From an uncultured Oscillospiraceae bacterium (GTDB taxonomy: Bacteria; Bacillota; Clostridia; Oscillospirales; Oscillospiraceae), in the NCBI GenBank assembly GCA_910587255.1, contig CAJUKT010000096.1, positions 15,254-79,253 of the forward strand: 64,000 bases of DNA, in the 5' to 3' direction. A program made the translations under genes and the position numbers. Below the pieces are notes generated by a model. That model saw only the letters and a list, made by a program, of their open reading frames with translations. It did no database searches and was not told the DNA's origin. Each line of letters begins with the position of its first letter. Within the stretch, counting starts at the first letter, position 1. Shown here piece after piece: positions 39,401-47,761 of this stretch.

Positions 39401-40459
39401 TCATACAATCAATTCACAAAGCGCCTGTACCAGCGCGTCCATCTCCTCATCGGTCCCAATGCTGATACGAAGCCAATCTTGGATATCCGGCCTGTCCCAC
39501 CAGCGCACTAATATGCCACGCTCCCGCAACCCGTCCAGCAACGCCCTTCCTGCACGGCCTGGGCAGCTGACGAACAAAAAATTCGTTTGGGAAGAAAGTA
39601 CTGTAAAGTTTTTATCCTTCAATGCTCTTACCGTGCGCTCCCGGGTATTTATCACCCGGCGGCAAATTCCCTGGAAATAATCCTCGTCGCGGAACGCTGC
39701 GGCCGCCCCTGCCTGGGCCAGCCGGTCTACGGTATAAGAGTTAATAGAATCCCGCACACATCGCAGGCCACCAATCAATCCGGGGTTTCCCATGGCCCAC
39801 CCCACCCGCAGGCCCGCCAACGCCCGTGACTTGGAACTGGTCTGCACCACCAGCAGATTTGGATAGCGGTCAATGAGACCCACGGCACTGTCCGCGCCAA
39901 AGTCAATGTACGCTTCATCCACAATAACCACCGCATCTGGGTTGGCGGTAAGTACCTTCTCCACCGCATCCAGCCCCGCTGCGATCCCCGTAGGCGCGTT
40001 GGGATTGGCCAACACTATTCCGCCATTATGGCCGCACAGCAGATCTATGGGAATCGAAAAGTCCGGGTTCATGGGCACTTCCCGGAATTTCAGGCCGAAG
40101 AAATTGGCGTATACTGGGTAAAAGCTATAGGTGATGCTGGGGAACACTACCTCCCTGTCAGGGTTAAAAAACGCCTGGAAAGCAAAGGCCAGTATCTCAT
40201 CCGAGCCGTTGCCGCAGAACACCTGACTCACATCCAGCCCTTCCCGCCGGGCGATGGCAGTTCTCAGATCCAGACACTCTGGATCCGGGTAGAGCCGCAG
40301 GCATTCCCCTGCCGCTTCCTGGATAGCCTCAACAACCCTGGGTGAGGGCGGATAGGGGCACTCATTGGTATTTAGCTTGATGAATTTACGATCCTTTGGC
40401 TGTTCTCCCGGGGTATAGGGCACAATGTCCCGGATGCGCCTGCTCCAATACTGGTTCAT
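39401..40459 (-). CDS. Histidinol-phosphate aminotransferase-like enzyme
   Basis: The 352-residue class I aminotransferase has KLNTNECPYPPSP near residue 28, GNGSDEIL near residue 83, ANPNAPTG near residue 150, DEAYIDFG near residue 180 and SSKSRALAGLRVGW whose Lys binds PLP. These features fit HisC, which makes histidinol phosphate. No other his genes are near; it follows DUF951 by a four-base overlap, so it may be a stand-alone HisC or a HisC-like aminotransferase with a different acid as substrate. Confidence 0.87.
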   Translation of the reverse strand: MNQYWSRRIRDIVPYTPGEQPKDRKFIKLNTNECPYPPSPRVVEAIQEAAGECLRLYPDPECLDLRTAIARREGLDVSQVFCGNGSDEILAFAFQAFFNPDREVVFPSITYSFYPVYANFFGLKFREVPMNPDFSIPIDLLCGHNGGIVLANPNAPTGIAAGLDAVEKVLTANPDAVVIVDEAYIDFGADSAVGLIDRYPNLLVVQTSSKSRALAGLRVGWAMGNPGLIGGLRCVRDSINSYTVDRLAQAGAAAAFRDEDYFQGICRRVINTRERTVRALKDKNFTVLSSQTNFLFVSCPGRAGRALLDGLRERGILVRWWDRPDIQDWLRISIGTDEEMDALVQALCELIV

Positions 40460-40653
40460 TGGGATGCCTCCTCCCGCCTCACTTTTTTGACAGACTTTTC
40501 AGCCTTGGCCCGGGGAATCATCACCTCATGGCCACAGCCCAGACATCTGAGTTTGAAATCCATCCCCACCCGGAGCGCCTTCCACTCCTTGCAGCCACAT
40601 GGATGGGTCTTTTTCAGCTCCAAAATATCGCCGACCCGAATGTCCATCGGCAT
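40456..40653 (-). CDS. DUF951 family protein
   Basis: The 65-residue protein has the family pattern: RVGDILELKKTHPCGCKEW, then RVGMDFKLRCLGCGHEVMIPR and a basic tail. Two Cys pairs (CGC and CLGC) suggest a zinc ribbon. DUF951 proteins are widespread in Firmicutes next to replication or translation genes and are of unknown function. ATG 40653 has GGGGGG eight bases upstream and comes just after the rarA stop; its stop overlaps the next gene's start. Confidence 0.9.
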   Translation of the reverse strand: MPMDIRVGDILELKKTHPCGCKEWKALRVGMDFKLRCLGCGHEVMIPRAKAEKSVKKVRREEASQ

Positions 40654-40654
40654 A

Positions 40655-41938
40655 TCACGCGCCCCCCTTGCCGGGCTTTTCGCCCTTAATCCTATCCCAG
40701 TACATCTTGGCCGCCTGCTCCGTCTTGTTGGGGCCATACTCATAGTACACATGATCCTTAATAGCATCGGGCAGATACTGCTGCGCTACCCAGTGGTTTG
40801 GATAGCTGTGGGGATAAAGGTAGCCCTGCTCCCGCTCAAATCCCGCACCGTCTGCGTGTACGTTCTGTAAATGCCGGGGGTAGTCCCCGGTCCGCCCCGC
40901 CCGCACATCGGACAAAGCGGCGTCAATGGCATTGAGCACACTGTTGGACTTGGGGGCGGTGGCCAGCAAAATCACTGCCTGGGCCAGGGGCAGCCGCGCC
41001 TCGGGCAGCCCAAGCTGGAGCGCACTGTCTACGCAGGATTTTACAATGGCCGCCGCCTGGGGATAGGCCATGCCGATATCCTCGCTGGCAGAGCACAAGA
41101 TGCGCCGGATGGCGGTGAGCATGTCCCCCGCCTCCAACAGCCGTGCCAAATAATGCAGGGCCCCGTCCGGGTCAGACCCCCGCATGGACTTCATCAGCGC
41201 AGAGGCAATATCAAAGTGGTCGTCCCCGTCCCGGTCATACCGCATGGCAGATCGCTGGGCCACCAGCTTTGCGTCCTCCAAAGTGACCGTGAGCACCCCA
41301 TCCTGGATGCGGCTGGCGGTCATCAGAAGCTCCACGGCATTGAGCGCCTTGCGCACGTCCCCTCCGCAACAGGCCGCCAGGTGCTCCCGCACCCCGTCCT
41401 CACAGGATGCCTCCACCTCGAGCTCATGGGCCTGTAAAGCAATTCCCCTGTCCACTGCCGGCAGGATATCATCCGCTGTCAGCATTTTAAATTCAAAAAC
41501 GGTGGAGCGGGACAGAATGGCGTTGAATATGGTAAAATACGGGTTTTCCGTAGTGGAAGCAATCAGTGTAATTTTCCCGTTCTCAATGAACTCCAGCAAA
41601 GACTGCTGCTGTTTTTTATTAAAGTATTGAATCTCATCCAGGTAGAGCAGCACACCGTTGGGCGCCAGCAGCGTGCCCACCTGGTCCATTACCTCCCGTA
41701 TGTCGGCTAGGGATGCGGTAGTGGCATTGAGCCGCCGCAGGGTACGGCCCGACCGCTGGGCAATGATATTGGCCACGGTGGTTTTCCCGGTGCCGGAGGG
41801 GCCGTAAAACACCATGTTAGGGATTTTCCCACTGTCGATTACCCGACGGAGCAGGCCGTCCCGGCCCAAAATATGGCTCTGGCCCAGCACCTCCTCCAGG
41901 CTTTGCGGGCGGATACGGTCCGCAAGCGGCTGGTACAT
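40655..41938 (-). CDS. rarA: Replication-associated recombination protein RarA (MgsA)
   Basis: The 427-residue AAA+ ATPase begins MYQPLADRIRPQSLEEV, has Walker A GPSGTGKTT near residue 51, Walker B LYLDEIQYFNK near residue 99 and the C-terminal tetramer domain with AVILLATAPKSN. RarA acts at stalled replication forks. ATG 41938 follows AGGAGG. It heads a leftward rarA-DUF951-hisC unit that ends at the 39356 terminator. Confidence 0.94.
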   Translation of the reverse strand: MYQPLADRIRPQSLEEVLGQSHILGRDGLLRRVIDSGKIPNMVFYGPSGTGKTTVANIIAQRSGRTLRRLNATTASLADIREVMDQVGTLLAPNGVLLYLDEIQYFNKKQQQSLLEFIENGKITLIASTTENPYFTIFNAILSRSTVFEFKMLTADDILPAVDRGIALQAHELEVEASCEDGVREHLAACCGGDVRKALNAVELLMTASRIQDGVLTVTLEDAKLVAQRSAMRYDRDGDDHFDIASALMKSMRGSDPDGALHYLARLLEAGDMLTAIRRILCSASEDIGMAYPQAAAIVKSCVDSALQLGLPEARLPLAQAVILLATAPKSNSVLNAIDAALSDVRAGRTGDYPRHLQNVHADGAGFEREQGYLYPHSYPNHWVAQQYLPDAIKDHVYYEYGPNKTEQAAKMYWDRIKGEKPGKGGA

Positions 41939-42075
41939 ACACGCTCCCCCTCCTTCCATGCCAGTTCAGACGATTGCTGACATTGTACCACAATGCGCCG
42001 TTGGCCGCAAGCAGGGCTTTCCTTTTTCCTTCATCGGGTGTATACTCTTTTTAACACACATAAGGAGGTACTGCT

Positions 42076-43221
42076 ATGCTGATCAAAAATGCAGTCATTT
42101 TCACCGCCCTCCAGCCCGAACCCATCCAGGCAGACATTTCCATGGCAAACGGAACGATCACGGCCATCGCTCCCGGTCTTTCCCCCGCCCCTGGTCAAGA
42201 GGTGGTGGACGCCGCCGGGATGCGGATCTACCCGGGGTTTGTGGACGCCCACAGCCACCTCGCCCTGGACGGCTATGGCATGGGCTACGACAGCATCGAC
42301 TACAACGAAATGGGAAACATCATCTCCCCCCAGCTCCGGGGCATCGACAGCTTCAACCCCCAGGACCGTTCCATCGAAATGGCCCGGCGGGGCGGCGTCA
42401 CCACCGTAGGCGTAGGGCCGGGCAGCGCCAATGTACTGGGCGGTACCTTTTTTGCAGTGAAAACCTACGGCAGCTGTGTGGATGACATGATTCTCCGGGA
42501 CCCGGTGGCCATGAAATGCGCCTTCGGCGAAAACCCAAAGCGGTGCTACAAGGACAAGGGCAATTCCGCCCGCATGTCCACCGCAGCCAAGCTGCGTGAA
42601 ACTCTGTTCGCCGCCCGTGACTACATGAAGCGCAAGGAAGCCGCTGGAGACGACATTCAGAAGCAGCCCAAATTCGACCTGAAAATGGAAGCGCTCATCC
42701 CCGTACTCCAAGGCGAGATTCCCTTGAAGGCCCACACCCACCGGGCAGACGACATCTGCACCGCCATCCGCATTGCCCGGGAGTTCAGCCTCAAGCTCAC
42801 CCTGGAACACTGCACCGAGGGGCATCTGATCCCGGAGATCGTGGCCCGCGCCGGCTGCCCTGTGGCGGTGGGCCCTACCCTCACCCACGCCAGCAAGCTG
42901 GAACTTGCCAATAAGAGCTTTGATACCCCGGGCGTGCTGGCCCGTGCCGGCTGTCAAGTGAGCATCATCACCGATTCATCGGTCATTCCCCAGCAGTACC
43001 TCTCCCTCTGCGCCGGGCTGGCAGTCAAGGCCGGGATGGATCCCTTTGCCGCGCTCCAGGCCATCACCATCAATCCCGCCAAACATCTGGGGGTCGCAGA
43101 CCGTGTGGGCTCCCTGGAGGTTGGTAAAGACGCTGACCTGGTGATTACCGACGGCGACCCCATGGTGAGCGACACCACCGTAAAAATGGTATTCATCAAC
43201 GGCCGGAAGGTCGTCGGCTGA
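42076..43221 (+). CDS. Amidohydrolase family protein
   Basis: The 381-residue TIM-barrel metal hydrolase has GFVDAHSHL near residue 55 (metal-binding HxH), KAHTHRADD near residue 217, LEHCTEGH near residue 242, SIITDSS near residue 297 with the metal-binding Asp, and the composite beta-sandwich end GKDADLVITDGDP. It belongs to the imidazolonepropionase-like branch; the substrate is unknown. AAGGAGG precedes the ATG, and a strong terminator follows. Confidence 0.9.
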   Translation: MLIKNAVIFTALQPEPIQADISMANGTITAIAPGLSPAPGQEVVDAAGMRIYPGFVDAHSHLALDGYGMGYDSIDYNEMGNIISPQLRGIDSFNPQDRSIEMARRGGVTTVGVGPGSANVLGGTFFAVKTYGSCVDDMILRDPVAMKCAFGENPKRCYKDKGNSARMSTAAKLRETLFAARDYMKRKEAAGDDIQKQPKFDLKMEALIPVLQGEIPLKAHTHRADDICTAIRIAREFSLKLTLEHCTEGHLIPEIVARAGCPVAVGPTLTHASKLELANKSFDTPGVLARAGCQVSIITDSSVIPQQYLSLCAGLAVKAGMDPFAALQAITINPAKHLGVADRVGSLEVGKDADLVITDGDPMVSDTTVKMVFINGRKVVG

Positions 43222-43222
43222 G

Positions 43223-43256
43223 AAAAGCCCCGGGCGGTTCTCCCGCCCGGGGCTTT
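43223..43256 (+). terminator. Rho-independent terminator of the amidohydrolase gene
   Basis: AAAAGCCCCGGGCGG and CCGCCCGGGGCTTTT form a long stem with a short loop just after the stop codon; T residues are part of the stem. Confidence 0.92.
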
Positions 43257-43318
43257 TACGGTTTCAGCAGTCGTTCAGCTCTGGCAGCATCGCCGGTACT
43301 GCACGCCCGCGTTTTCAT

Positions 43319-43567
43319 TCAATCCTTCCAGCTCCACCATTTGAGCTGCTCGGGATCCTCAATCCGGCCTTCGGCCCAGGCCACCGCCAGCCGGTATACA
43401 TACAGCACGCAGCGGTCCACTGTGCAGCCCTGCACAGCGCACTCCTGGGCGTAAAGCGCCTCCGGGTCTTTCCCCTTCAGGTCGTCCACCCGCTCAATGC
43501 CCAGAGCGTTCAAGCGGGCGGCCATATTTTTACCCACACCGGGAATGGCGGTCAGCTCCGATTTCAT
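43319..43567 (-). CDS. Helix-hairpin-helix protein of the Cdd1 (pathogenicity locus) family
   Basis: The 82-residue protein has a helix-hairpin-helix in IPGVGKNMAARLNALGI, then DLKGKDPEALYAQECAVQG and CVLYVYRLAVAWA, the pattern of PF11731 (Cdd1), first seen beside the C. difficile toxin locus. It may bind DNA or a redox partner through its conserved Cys residues; the function is not known. It overlaps the acetyltransferase gene by four bases. Confidence 0.85.
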   Translation of the reverse strand: MKSELTAIPGVGKNMAARLNALGIERVDDLKGKDPEALYAQECAVQGCTVDRCVLYVYRLAVAWAEGRIEDPEQLKWWSWKD

Positions 43568-44082
43568 GCCAACTCCTTCCCCTCGCTTGGATCTGCATCC
43601 GCAGATGATTTCAAGATCCGTTCAAATTCGATCTCATGGCGCAATGCGATTCCGTATTGGCCAATCAAAGGTATCTCCGGCTTCAATTGCCTGGCACGGT
43701 CCATAGCGTTACGGAAGAGCCGCGCCATATCAAAGCCCCGCTTTTGGTAAAACCGCATGGCATCCACATTATCATTCGTTGTGACAAGCACAACCTTTGA
43801 GCACCCCTGTTCCCCGGCCTCCCGGACTGCGGCCTCTACAAGCGCGGTTCCTATCCCAAGGTTTTCCTGTAAACTGTCTAAAGAAACAATTTCCAGTATG
43901 CCGTCATTAATCACATAGGTCACCAAACCCAAAATGACGCCTTCCTCCGCCCAATAGAATCCATTTACCTTGGTCATATCAATTTCTGTTCCGCGCACGA
44001 TCATAGTGGTGGTAAACCAATGCTGCTCCAAAAATTGATTGATCAAAGCCCGGTTCACATCGGTAATTCGCTCAAAAGTCAT
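43564..44082 (-). CDS. GNAT family N-acetyltransferase
   Basis: The 172-residue protein has the GNAT core: a long N-terminal part, the VSLDSLQENLGIGTALVEAAV segment in parts (acetyl-CoA loop ENLGIG near residue 74), and NVDAMRFYQKRGFDM near residue 105. Substrate unknown. Its stop overlaps the Cdd1-like start, making a two-gene unit downstream of glyA on the same strand. Confidence 0.9.
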   Translation of the reverse strand: MTFERITDVNRALINQFLEQHWFTTTMIVRGTEIDMTKVNGFYWAEEGVILGLVTYVINDGILEIVSLDSLQENLGIGTALVEAAVREAGEQGCSKVVLVTTNDNVDAMRFYQKRGFDMARLFRNAMDRARQLKPEIPLIGQYGIALRHEIEFERILKSSADADPSEGKELA

Positions 44083-44105
44083 TGCCGGTCCTCTTTAAAT
44101 CCAGC

Positions 44106-45353
44106 TCAGTAAATAGGGTATTTGGCGGTCAGCTCCGCCACCCCGGCCCGAATGACCTCCGCCTTGGCCTCGAAGTCGGTGGCGGCCAGCATGATATACT
44201 CCGCCACCTGGTCCATATCCGCCTCCACAAAGCCGCGGCTGGTGACGGCGGGGCTGCCCACCCGCAGGCCGCTGGTCTGGAAGGGGGAGCGGGGGTCGCC
44301 GGGCACCTTGTTCTTGTTGGCAGTGATGCGCACCTCGTCCAGGCGGCGCTCCAGCTCCTTGCCGGTGAGGTCGCCCATGTCCCGCAGGTCGATCAGGGAC
44401 AGGTGGTTGTCCGTACCCCCGGACACCAGCTTCATCCCCCGCCTGGTGAGGCCGTCGGCCAGGGCGGCGGAGTTCTTCACGATCTGCTGCTGGTAGGCTT
44501 TAAACCCGGGGGTCAGCGCCTCACCCAGGGCCACCGCCTTGGCGGCGATTACGTGCATCAGCGGGCCGCCCTGGGAGCCGGGGAAGATGGCGGAGTTCAG
44601 CTTCTTGGCCAAATCCTCGTCGTTGGTGAGCAGCAGGCCGCCCCGGGGCCCCCGGAGGGTCTTGTGGGTGGTGGTGGAGGTGACATGGGCATAGGGCACA
44701 GGGGAGGGATGGAGCCCCGCCGCCACCAAGCCCGCGATATGGGCCATATCCACCCACAGGTAAGCCCCCACCTGATCGGCGATGGCGCGGAAGCGTTCAA
44801 AATCAATCACTCTGGGATAGGCGGATGCCCCCGCGATGATCATGCGGGGCTTGCACTCGTGGGCGATGCGCTCCACCTCGTCATAGTCGATCACGCCGGT
44901 CTCCTCGTTTACGCCGTAGGACACCATTTTGAAATACTTCCCGGAGAAATTCACCGGGCTGCCATGGGTGAGGTGCCCGCCGTGATCCAGATTCATGCCC
45001 AGCACCGTGTCGCCGGGCTGGCACAGGGCCATATAGACGGCGTAGTTGGCCTGGGCGCCGGAATGGGGTTGGACGTTGGCAAACTTCGCGCCAAACAGCT
45101 TGCACGCGCGCTCAATGGCCAAGTTCTCCGCCACGTCCACACACTGGCAGCCGCCGTAATACCGCTTGCCGGGGTAGCCCTCAGCGTACTTGTTGGTGAG
45201 CACGCTGCCCATGGCGGCCAGCACCGCCTCGGACACAATGTTCTCCGACGCAATGAGCTCAATATTGTCGCACTGCCGCTGATACTCCGCCCGGATGGCC
45301 GCGCCCACCTCGGGGTCGTGCTGGGACACAAAGTCCATATACTCCAAAACCAT
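44106..45353 (-). CDS. glyA: Serine hydroxymethyltransferase
   Basis: GlyA converts serine and tetrahydrofolate to glycine and 5,10-methylene-THF, the main entry to one-carbon metabolism. The 415-residue protein has SGAQAN near residue 98, DMAHIAGLVAAG near residue 202 and TTTHKTLRGPRGG with the PLP Lys near residue 228. It has its own strong promoter. Together with folT, folD and fmt it gives the region a folate theme. The high use of C/G-ending codons matches a highly expressed gene. Confidence 0.97.
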   Translation of the reverse strand: MVLEYMDFVSQHDPEVGAAIRAEYQRQCDNIELIASENIVSEAVLAAMGSVLTNKYAEGYPGKRYYGGCQCVDVAENLAIERACKLFGAKFANVQPHSGAQANYAVYMALCQPGDTVLGMNLDHGGHLTHGSPVNFSGKYFKMVSYGVNEETGVIDYDEVERIAHECKPRMIIAGASAYPRVIDFERFRAIADQVGAYLWVDMAHIAGLVAAGLHPSPVPYAHVTSTTTHKTLRGPRGGLLLTNDEDLAKKLNSAIFPGSQGGPLMHVIAAKAVALGEALTPGFKAYQQQIVKNSAALADGLTRRGMKLVSGGTDNHLSLIDLRDMGDLTGKELERRLDEVRITANKNKVPGDPRSPFQTSGLRVGSPAVTSRGFVEADMDQVAEYIMLAATDFEAKAEVIRAGVAELTAKYPIY

Positions 45354-45386
45354 ATCTGTCTCCGCCTTTCAAATTTAGTCCCTGAT

Positions 45387-45415
45387 ATTATACATGGTTT
45401 TTCCAAAAAGCACAA
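45387..45415 (-). promoter_or_regulatory. Sigma-A promoter of glyA
   Basis: On the minus strand: -35 TTGTGC (45410-45415), 17-bp spacer, perfect -10 TATAAT (45387-45392). The start codon lies about 27 bases after the predicted transcription start. Confidence 0.8.
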
Positions 45416-45486
45416 CTGCTGCCAGTCAAAAAAACGCCCTCGCTTTTTTGTGTTTTTTGTGCTATCCTGTTGGCGAGGTGAGTTTT

Positions 45487-46131
45487 ATGACAAAACAAGA
45501 CGTGCGGGCCATCGTGGAGGCGCTGAAGGAGCTGTACCCCGATTCCCTGTGCTCCCTGCAATACGAGAAGGACTACGAGCTGCTGTTCGCCGTGCGGCTG
45601 TCCGCCCAGTGCACCGACGAACGTGTGAACAAGGTAACCCCCGCCCTGTACGAGCGTTTCCCCACCCTGGAGAGCTTTGCAGAGGCCGACATAGAAGAGG
45701 TGGGCCAATACATCCACTCCTGCGGCTTTTTCCGGGGTAAGAGCCGGGATCTGGTGCTGTGCGCCCAGATGCTGCTGAGCGAATACGGCGGAAAGGTGCC
45801 GGAAACCATGGAGGATCTGCTTCGCCTGCCCGGTGTTGGCCGCAAGACCGCCAACCTCATTTTAGGCGACATACACGACACCCCCGGCGTGGTGGTGGCG
45901 GACACCCACTGCATCCGCATCACCGGGCGGCTGGGGCTGACCGACGGCACCAAAGATCCAGCCAAGGTGGAACAGCAATTGCGCAAAATCCTGCCCCCGG
46001 AGGAGTCCAACAACTTCTGCCATCGGATGGTGCTCCATGGACGGGCGGTATGCACCGCCCGAAAGGCCAAGTGCGGCGAGTGCGTGTGCGCACCTTGGTG
46101 TAAGTACGCGAATACAGAGTTTAAGGCGTAA
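45487..46131 (+). CDS. nth: Endonuclease III
   Basis: Nth removes oxidised pyrimidines and cuts the abasic site. The 214-residue protein has the helix-hairpin-helix LPGVGRKTANLIL with catalytic Lys near residue 121, the catalytic Asp in VADTHCIRI near residue 139, and the C-terminal 4Fe-4S pattern C-x6-C-x2-C-x5-C. ATG 45487 follows GAGGTG; the frame upstream overlaps the glyA promoter and is not coding. Confidence 0.96.
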   Translation: MTKQDVRAIVEALKELYPDSLCSLQYEKDYELLFAVRLSAQCTDERVNKVTPALYERFPTLESFAEADIEEVGQYIHSCGFFRGKSRDLVLCAQMLLSEYGGKVPETMEDLLRLPGVGRKTANLILGDIHDTPGVVVADTHCIRITGRLGLTDGTKDPAKVEQQLRKILPPEESNNFCHRMVLHGRAVCTARKAKCGECVCAPWCKYANTEFKA

Positions 46132-46136
46132 AGGAG

Positions 46137-46161
46137 GCCCGCCCCAGTGACCGGGGCGGGC
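46137..46161 (+). terminator. Terminator of nth
   Basis: GCCCGCCCC pairs with GGGGCGGGC around a seven-base loop, followed by TGTTCT. It lies between convergent genes and may serve both. Confidence 0.8.
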
Positions 46162-46172
46162 TGTTCTATGCT

Positions 46173-46988
46173 TTATGATCGGAAGCTGTCCAGTATCTCC
46201 TTGAGCTGATCCTCCGTCCCCCCGGTGGACAGGGTTTTTAGGGCTGTCACCTTGTATAGGATGCCCTCCCGCATAAAATAGCCTGTGCAGTCTTGGTAGG
46301 GAGCTTCCTCCGGCCCACGGTATTGGATGATCTCCGCCACCGTCCCGCTGGGCATGGTGTAGCTGCCCAACGGCTCCAGACTGCCCTCTGCAAGTCCAAG
46401 GCCGCCGCTGGCGCCGCTTCCATGCCACAGCTCCGTGCGAATCGTAATCTCGACCTCCGCGCCGATTTCCTTCAAATCGCAGCCAATGATGTCGATGCCC
46501 CACAGCACATCGTACTCTGTGTGGAACAGAATAACCTGAAACCACCCGTTCCAGTTCTCACCGTCCCCAGGCCAGACGCAGGGGATACCCTCCCCCAAAA
46601 AGGTTTTTACCTCCTCCCAGGTATCAAATATCAGGCTCACTGGGGCGCATGGCCCTTCCCGGCCCTCGCTGGCGGCGAGCAGCTCCGGGCTGAACGCGCT
46701 GAGCGGATACTTCGTCATGGGGCTTCCGCTTACCGTATAGCCCTCGTCCGTGCCGTTGGCGTCGAAAAAGAGCTGAATGGTAAGCCGCTCCAACAGCTCC
46801 GGGCCGGCGGCTGCGGCCCCCGTCACCAGCAGGGCGGCCGCGGCGGCGGCCGCAACGATCTGTTTCCAGTTTTTCACCGGCTTGCTCCTCCCCCCGTCCT
46901 CCTGGAGGAGTTTTTTCAGCAGCTCCCGCTCTCTCTGCGGACCGGGGGCCAGTCCGTCGAACATCCTGTTCAGCTCATGTCTGTCCAT
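46173..46988 (-). CDS. Putative anti-sigma factor with one membrane helix
   Basis: The 271-residue protein has a cytosolic N-terminus (residues 1-42) with a short helical part like anti-sigma domains, one hydrophobic segment (VAAAAAAALLVTGAAAAG) near residue 48, and an outer domain of about 200 residues with the DUF4367-like sequence GTVAEIIQYRGPEEAPY and a final beta strand/helix. The start overlaps the end of the ECF sigma gene by 14 bases, the classic arrangement for a sigma/anti-sigma pair. The signal sensed is unknown. Confidence 0.82.
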   Translation of the reverse strand: MDRHELNRMFDGLAPGPQRERELLKKLLQEDGGRSKPVKNWKQIVAAAAAAALLVTGAAAAGPELLERLTIQLFFDANGTDEGYTVSGSPMTKYPLSAFSPELLAASEGREGPCAPVSLIFDTWEEVKTFLGEGIPCVWPGDGENWNGWFQVILFHTEYDVLWGIDIIGCDLKEIGAEVEITIRTELWHGSGASGGLGLAEGSLEPLGSYTMPSGTVAEIIQYRGPEEAPYQDCTGYFMREGILYKVTALKTLSTGGTEDQLKEILDSFRS

Positions 46989-47472
46989 ACCCTTCCTCCT
47001 CCAATTTGAGTTTCAGCTTTTTCCGTGCCTGGACCAGCCGGGAGCGTACGGTGGAATGGTTCTCTCCCAGCATATCCGAAATTTCCCCGGTGGTGTAGCC
47101 CTGGTAGTAGTGGAGATAGAGCACCAGCCGCTGTGGTTCAGGCAGCCCCGCCACCTGTTCCCATACCTCCCCGTCCCTGGGCTGCTCCCAGACGAGGGAA
47201 TCCAGCATTTCCTCCCCCGCCCGCCGGGTACGCCACCAGTGCTTGAGCTGGTTGCGGCATTCGTTCCGGGCGGTGACGATGAGCCATGCCTTTTCGTGCT
47301 CCGGGTCGCGAAAGGGTTCGGTTCGCTCCATCACCTTACGAAAGACGGTCTGGGCGGCGTCCTCCGCATCGGGAATACTTTTCATCAGCACCAGGCAGAT
47401 CTGGTAAACCATGCTGAAGCGCCGCTCATACAGACCGGCCAGCTCCTCCCTTGAACATGCCCCCCTGCGCAT
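46975..47472 (-). CDS. ECF-type RNA polymerase sigma factor
   Basis: The 165-residue protein has sigma-70 region 2 (YERRFSMVYQICLVLM, DAEDAAQTVF, EKAWLIVTARNECRN) and region 4 (LPEPQRLVLYLHYYQGYTTGEISDMLG, HSTVRSRLVQARKKL in parts). I chose ATG 47472 with GGGGG upstream. It should direct a small set of envelope or stress genes under control of the overlapping anti-sigma gene; self-regulation is likely but no promoter can be assigned with confidence. Confidence 0.92.
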   Translation of the reverse strand: MRRGACSREELAGLYERRFSMVYQICLVLMKSIPDAEDAAQTVFRKVMERTEPFRDPEHEKAWLIVTARNECRNQLKHWWRTRRAGEEMLDSLVWEQPRDGEVWEQVAGLPEPQRLVLYLHYYQGYTTGEISDMLGENHSTVRSRLVQARKKLKLKLEEEGYGQT

Positions 47473-47551
47473 CGGAACACCCCCTTCGTCTCTGTATCTA
47501 TTACACAATTAAGACAAGCCAATTGTTGACCATCTGCAAAAATTTTTAAAA

Positions 47552-47579
47552 AGGGAGGGCAGCCTATGCCGCCCTCCCT
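47552..47579 (-). terminator. Terminator between folD and the sigma gene
   Basis: AGGGAGGGC (47552-47560) pairs with GCCCTCCCT (47571-47579). On the minus strand it is followed by TTTTTAAAAATTTTT. It ends the M16-lgt-folD transcript. Confidence 0.9.
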
Positions 47580-47588
47580 GAAAAATTC

Positions 47589-47752
47589 AGAAGCTGTATT
47601 TACAGCCGAAACCGCCGGATGGCCGAGGGATTTTTCCGACAGGCAAGGCAAATTTTCGCAGGAATCATTGGGTTTATTTCAAGAAAATTTAACGCCGCAT
47701 GCTGGGAAAAAACCCGGCCAGACGGTGAATTGAGGTTGTGAATACAGCTTCT
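47589..47752. repeat. MITE-like hairpin repeat, copy A
   Basis: The 164-bp element is bounded by AGAAGCTGTATTTACAGCC and its near-perfect inverted copy (17 of 19 positions). An inner stem pairs ACCG and TGGCCG near the left end with their complements near the right. The central ~60 bases, including GACAGGCAAGGCAAATTTTC and TATTTCAAG, match those of the copy at 55123-55284 in the same orientation. It lies between folD and its terminator and has no open frame. It is a non-coding mobile or structured element. Confidence 0.85.
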
Positions 47753-47761
47753 AAGCTCCGT

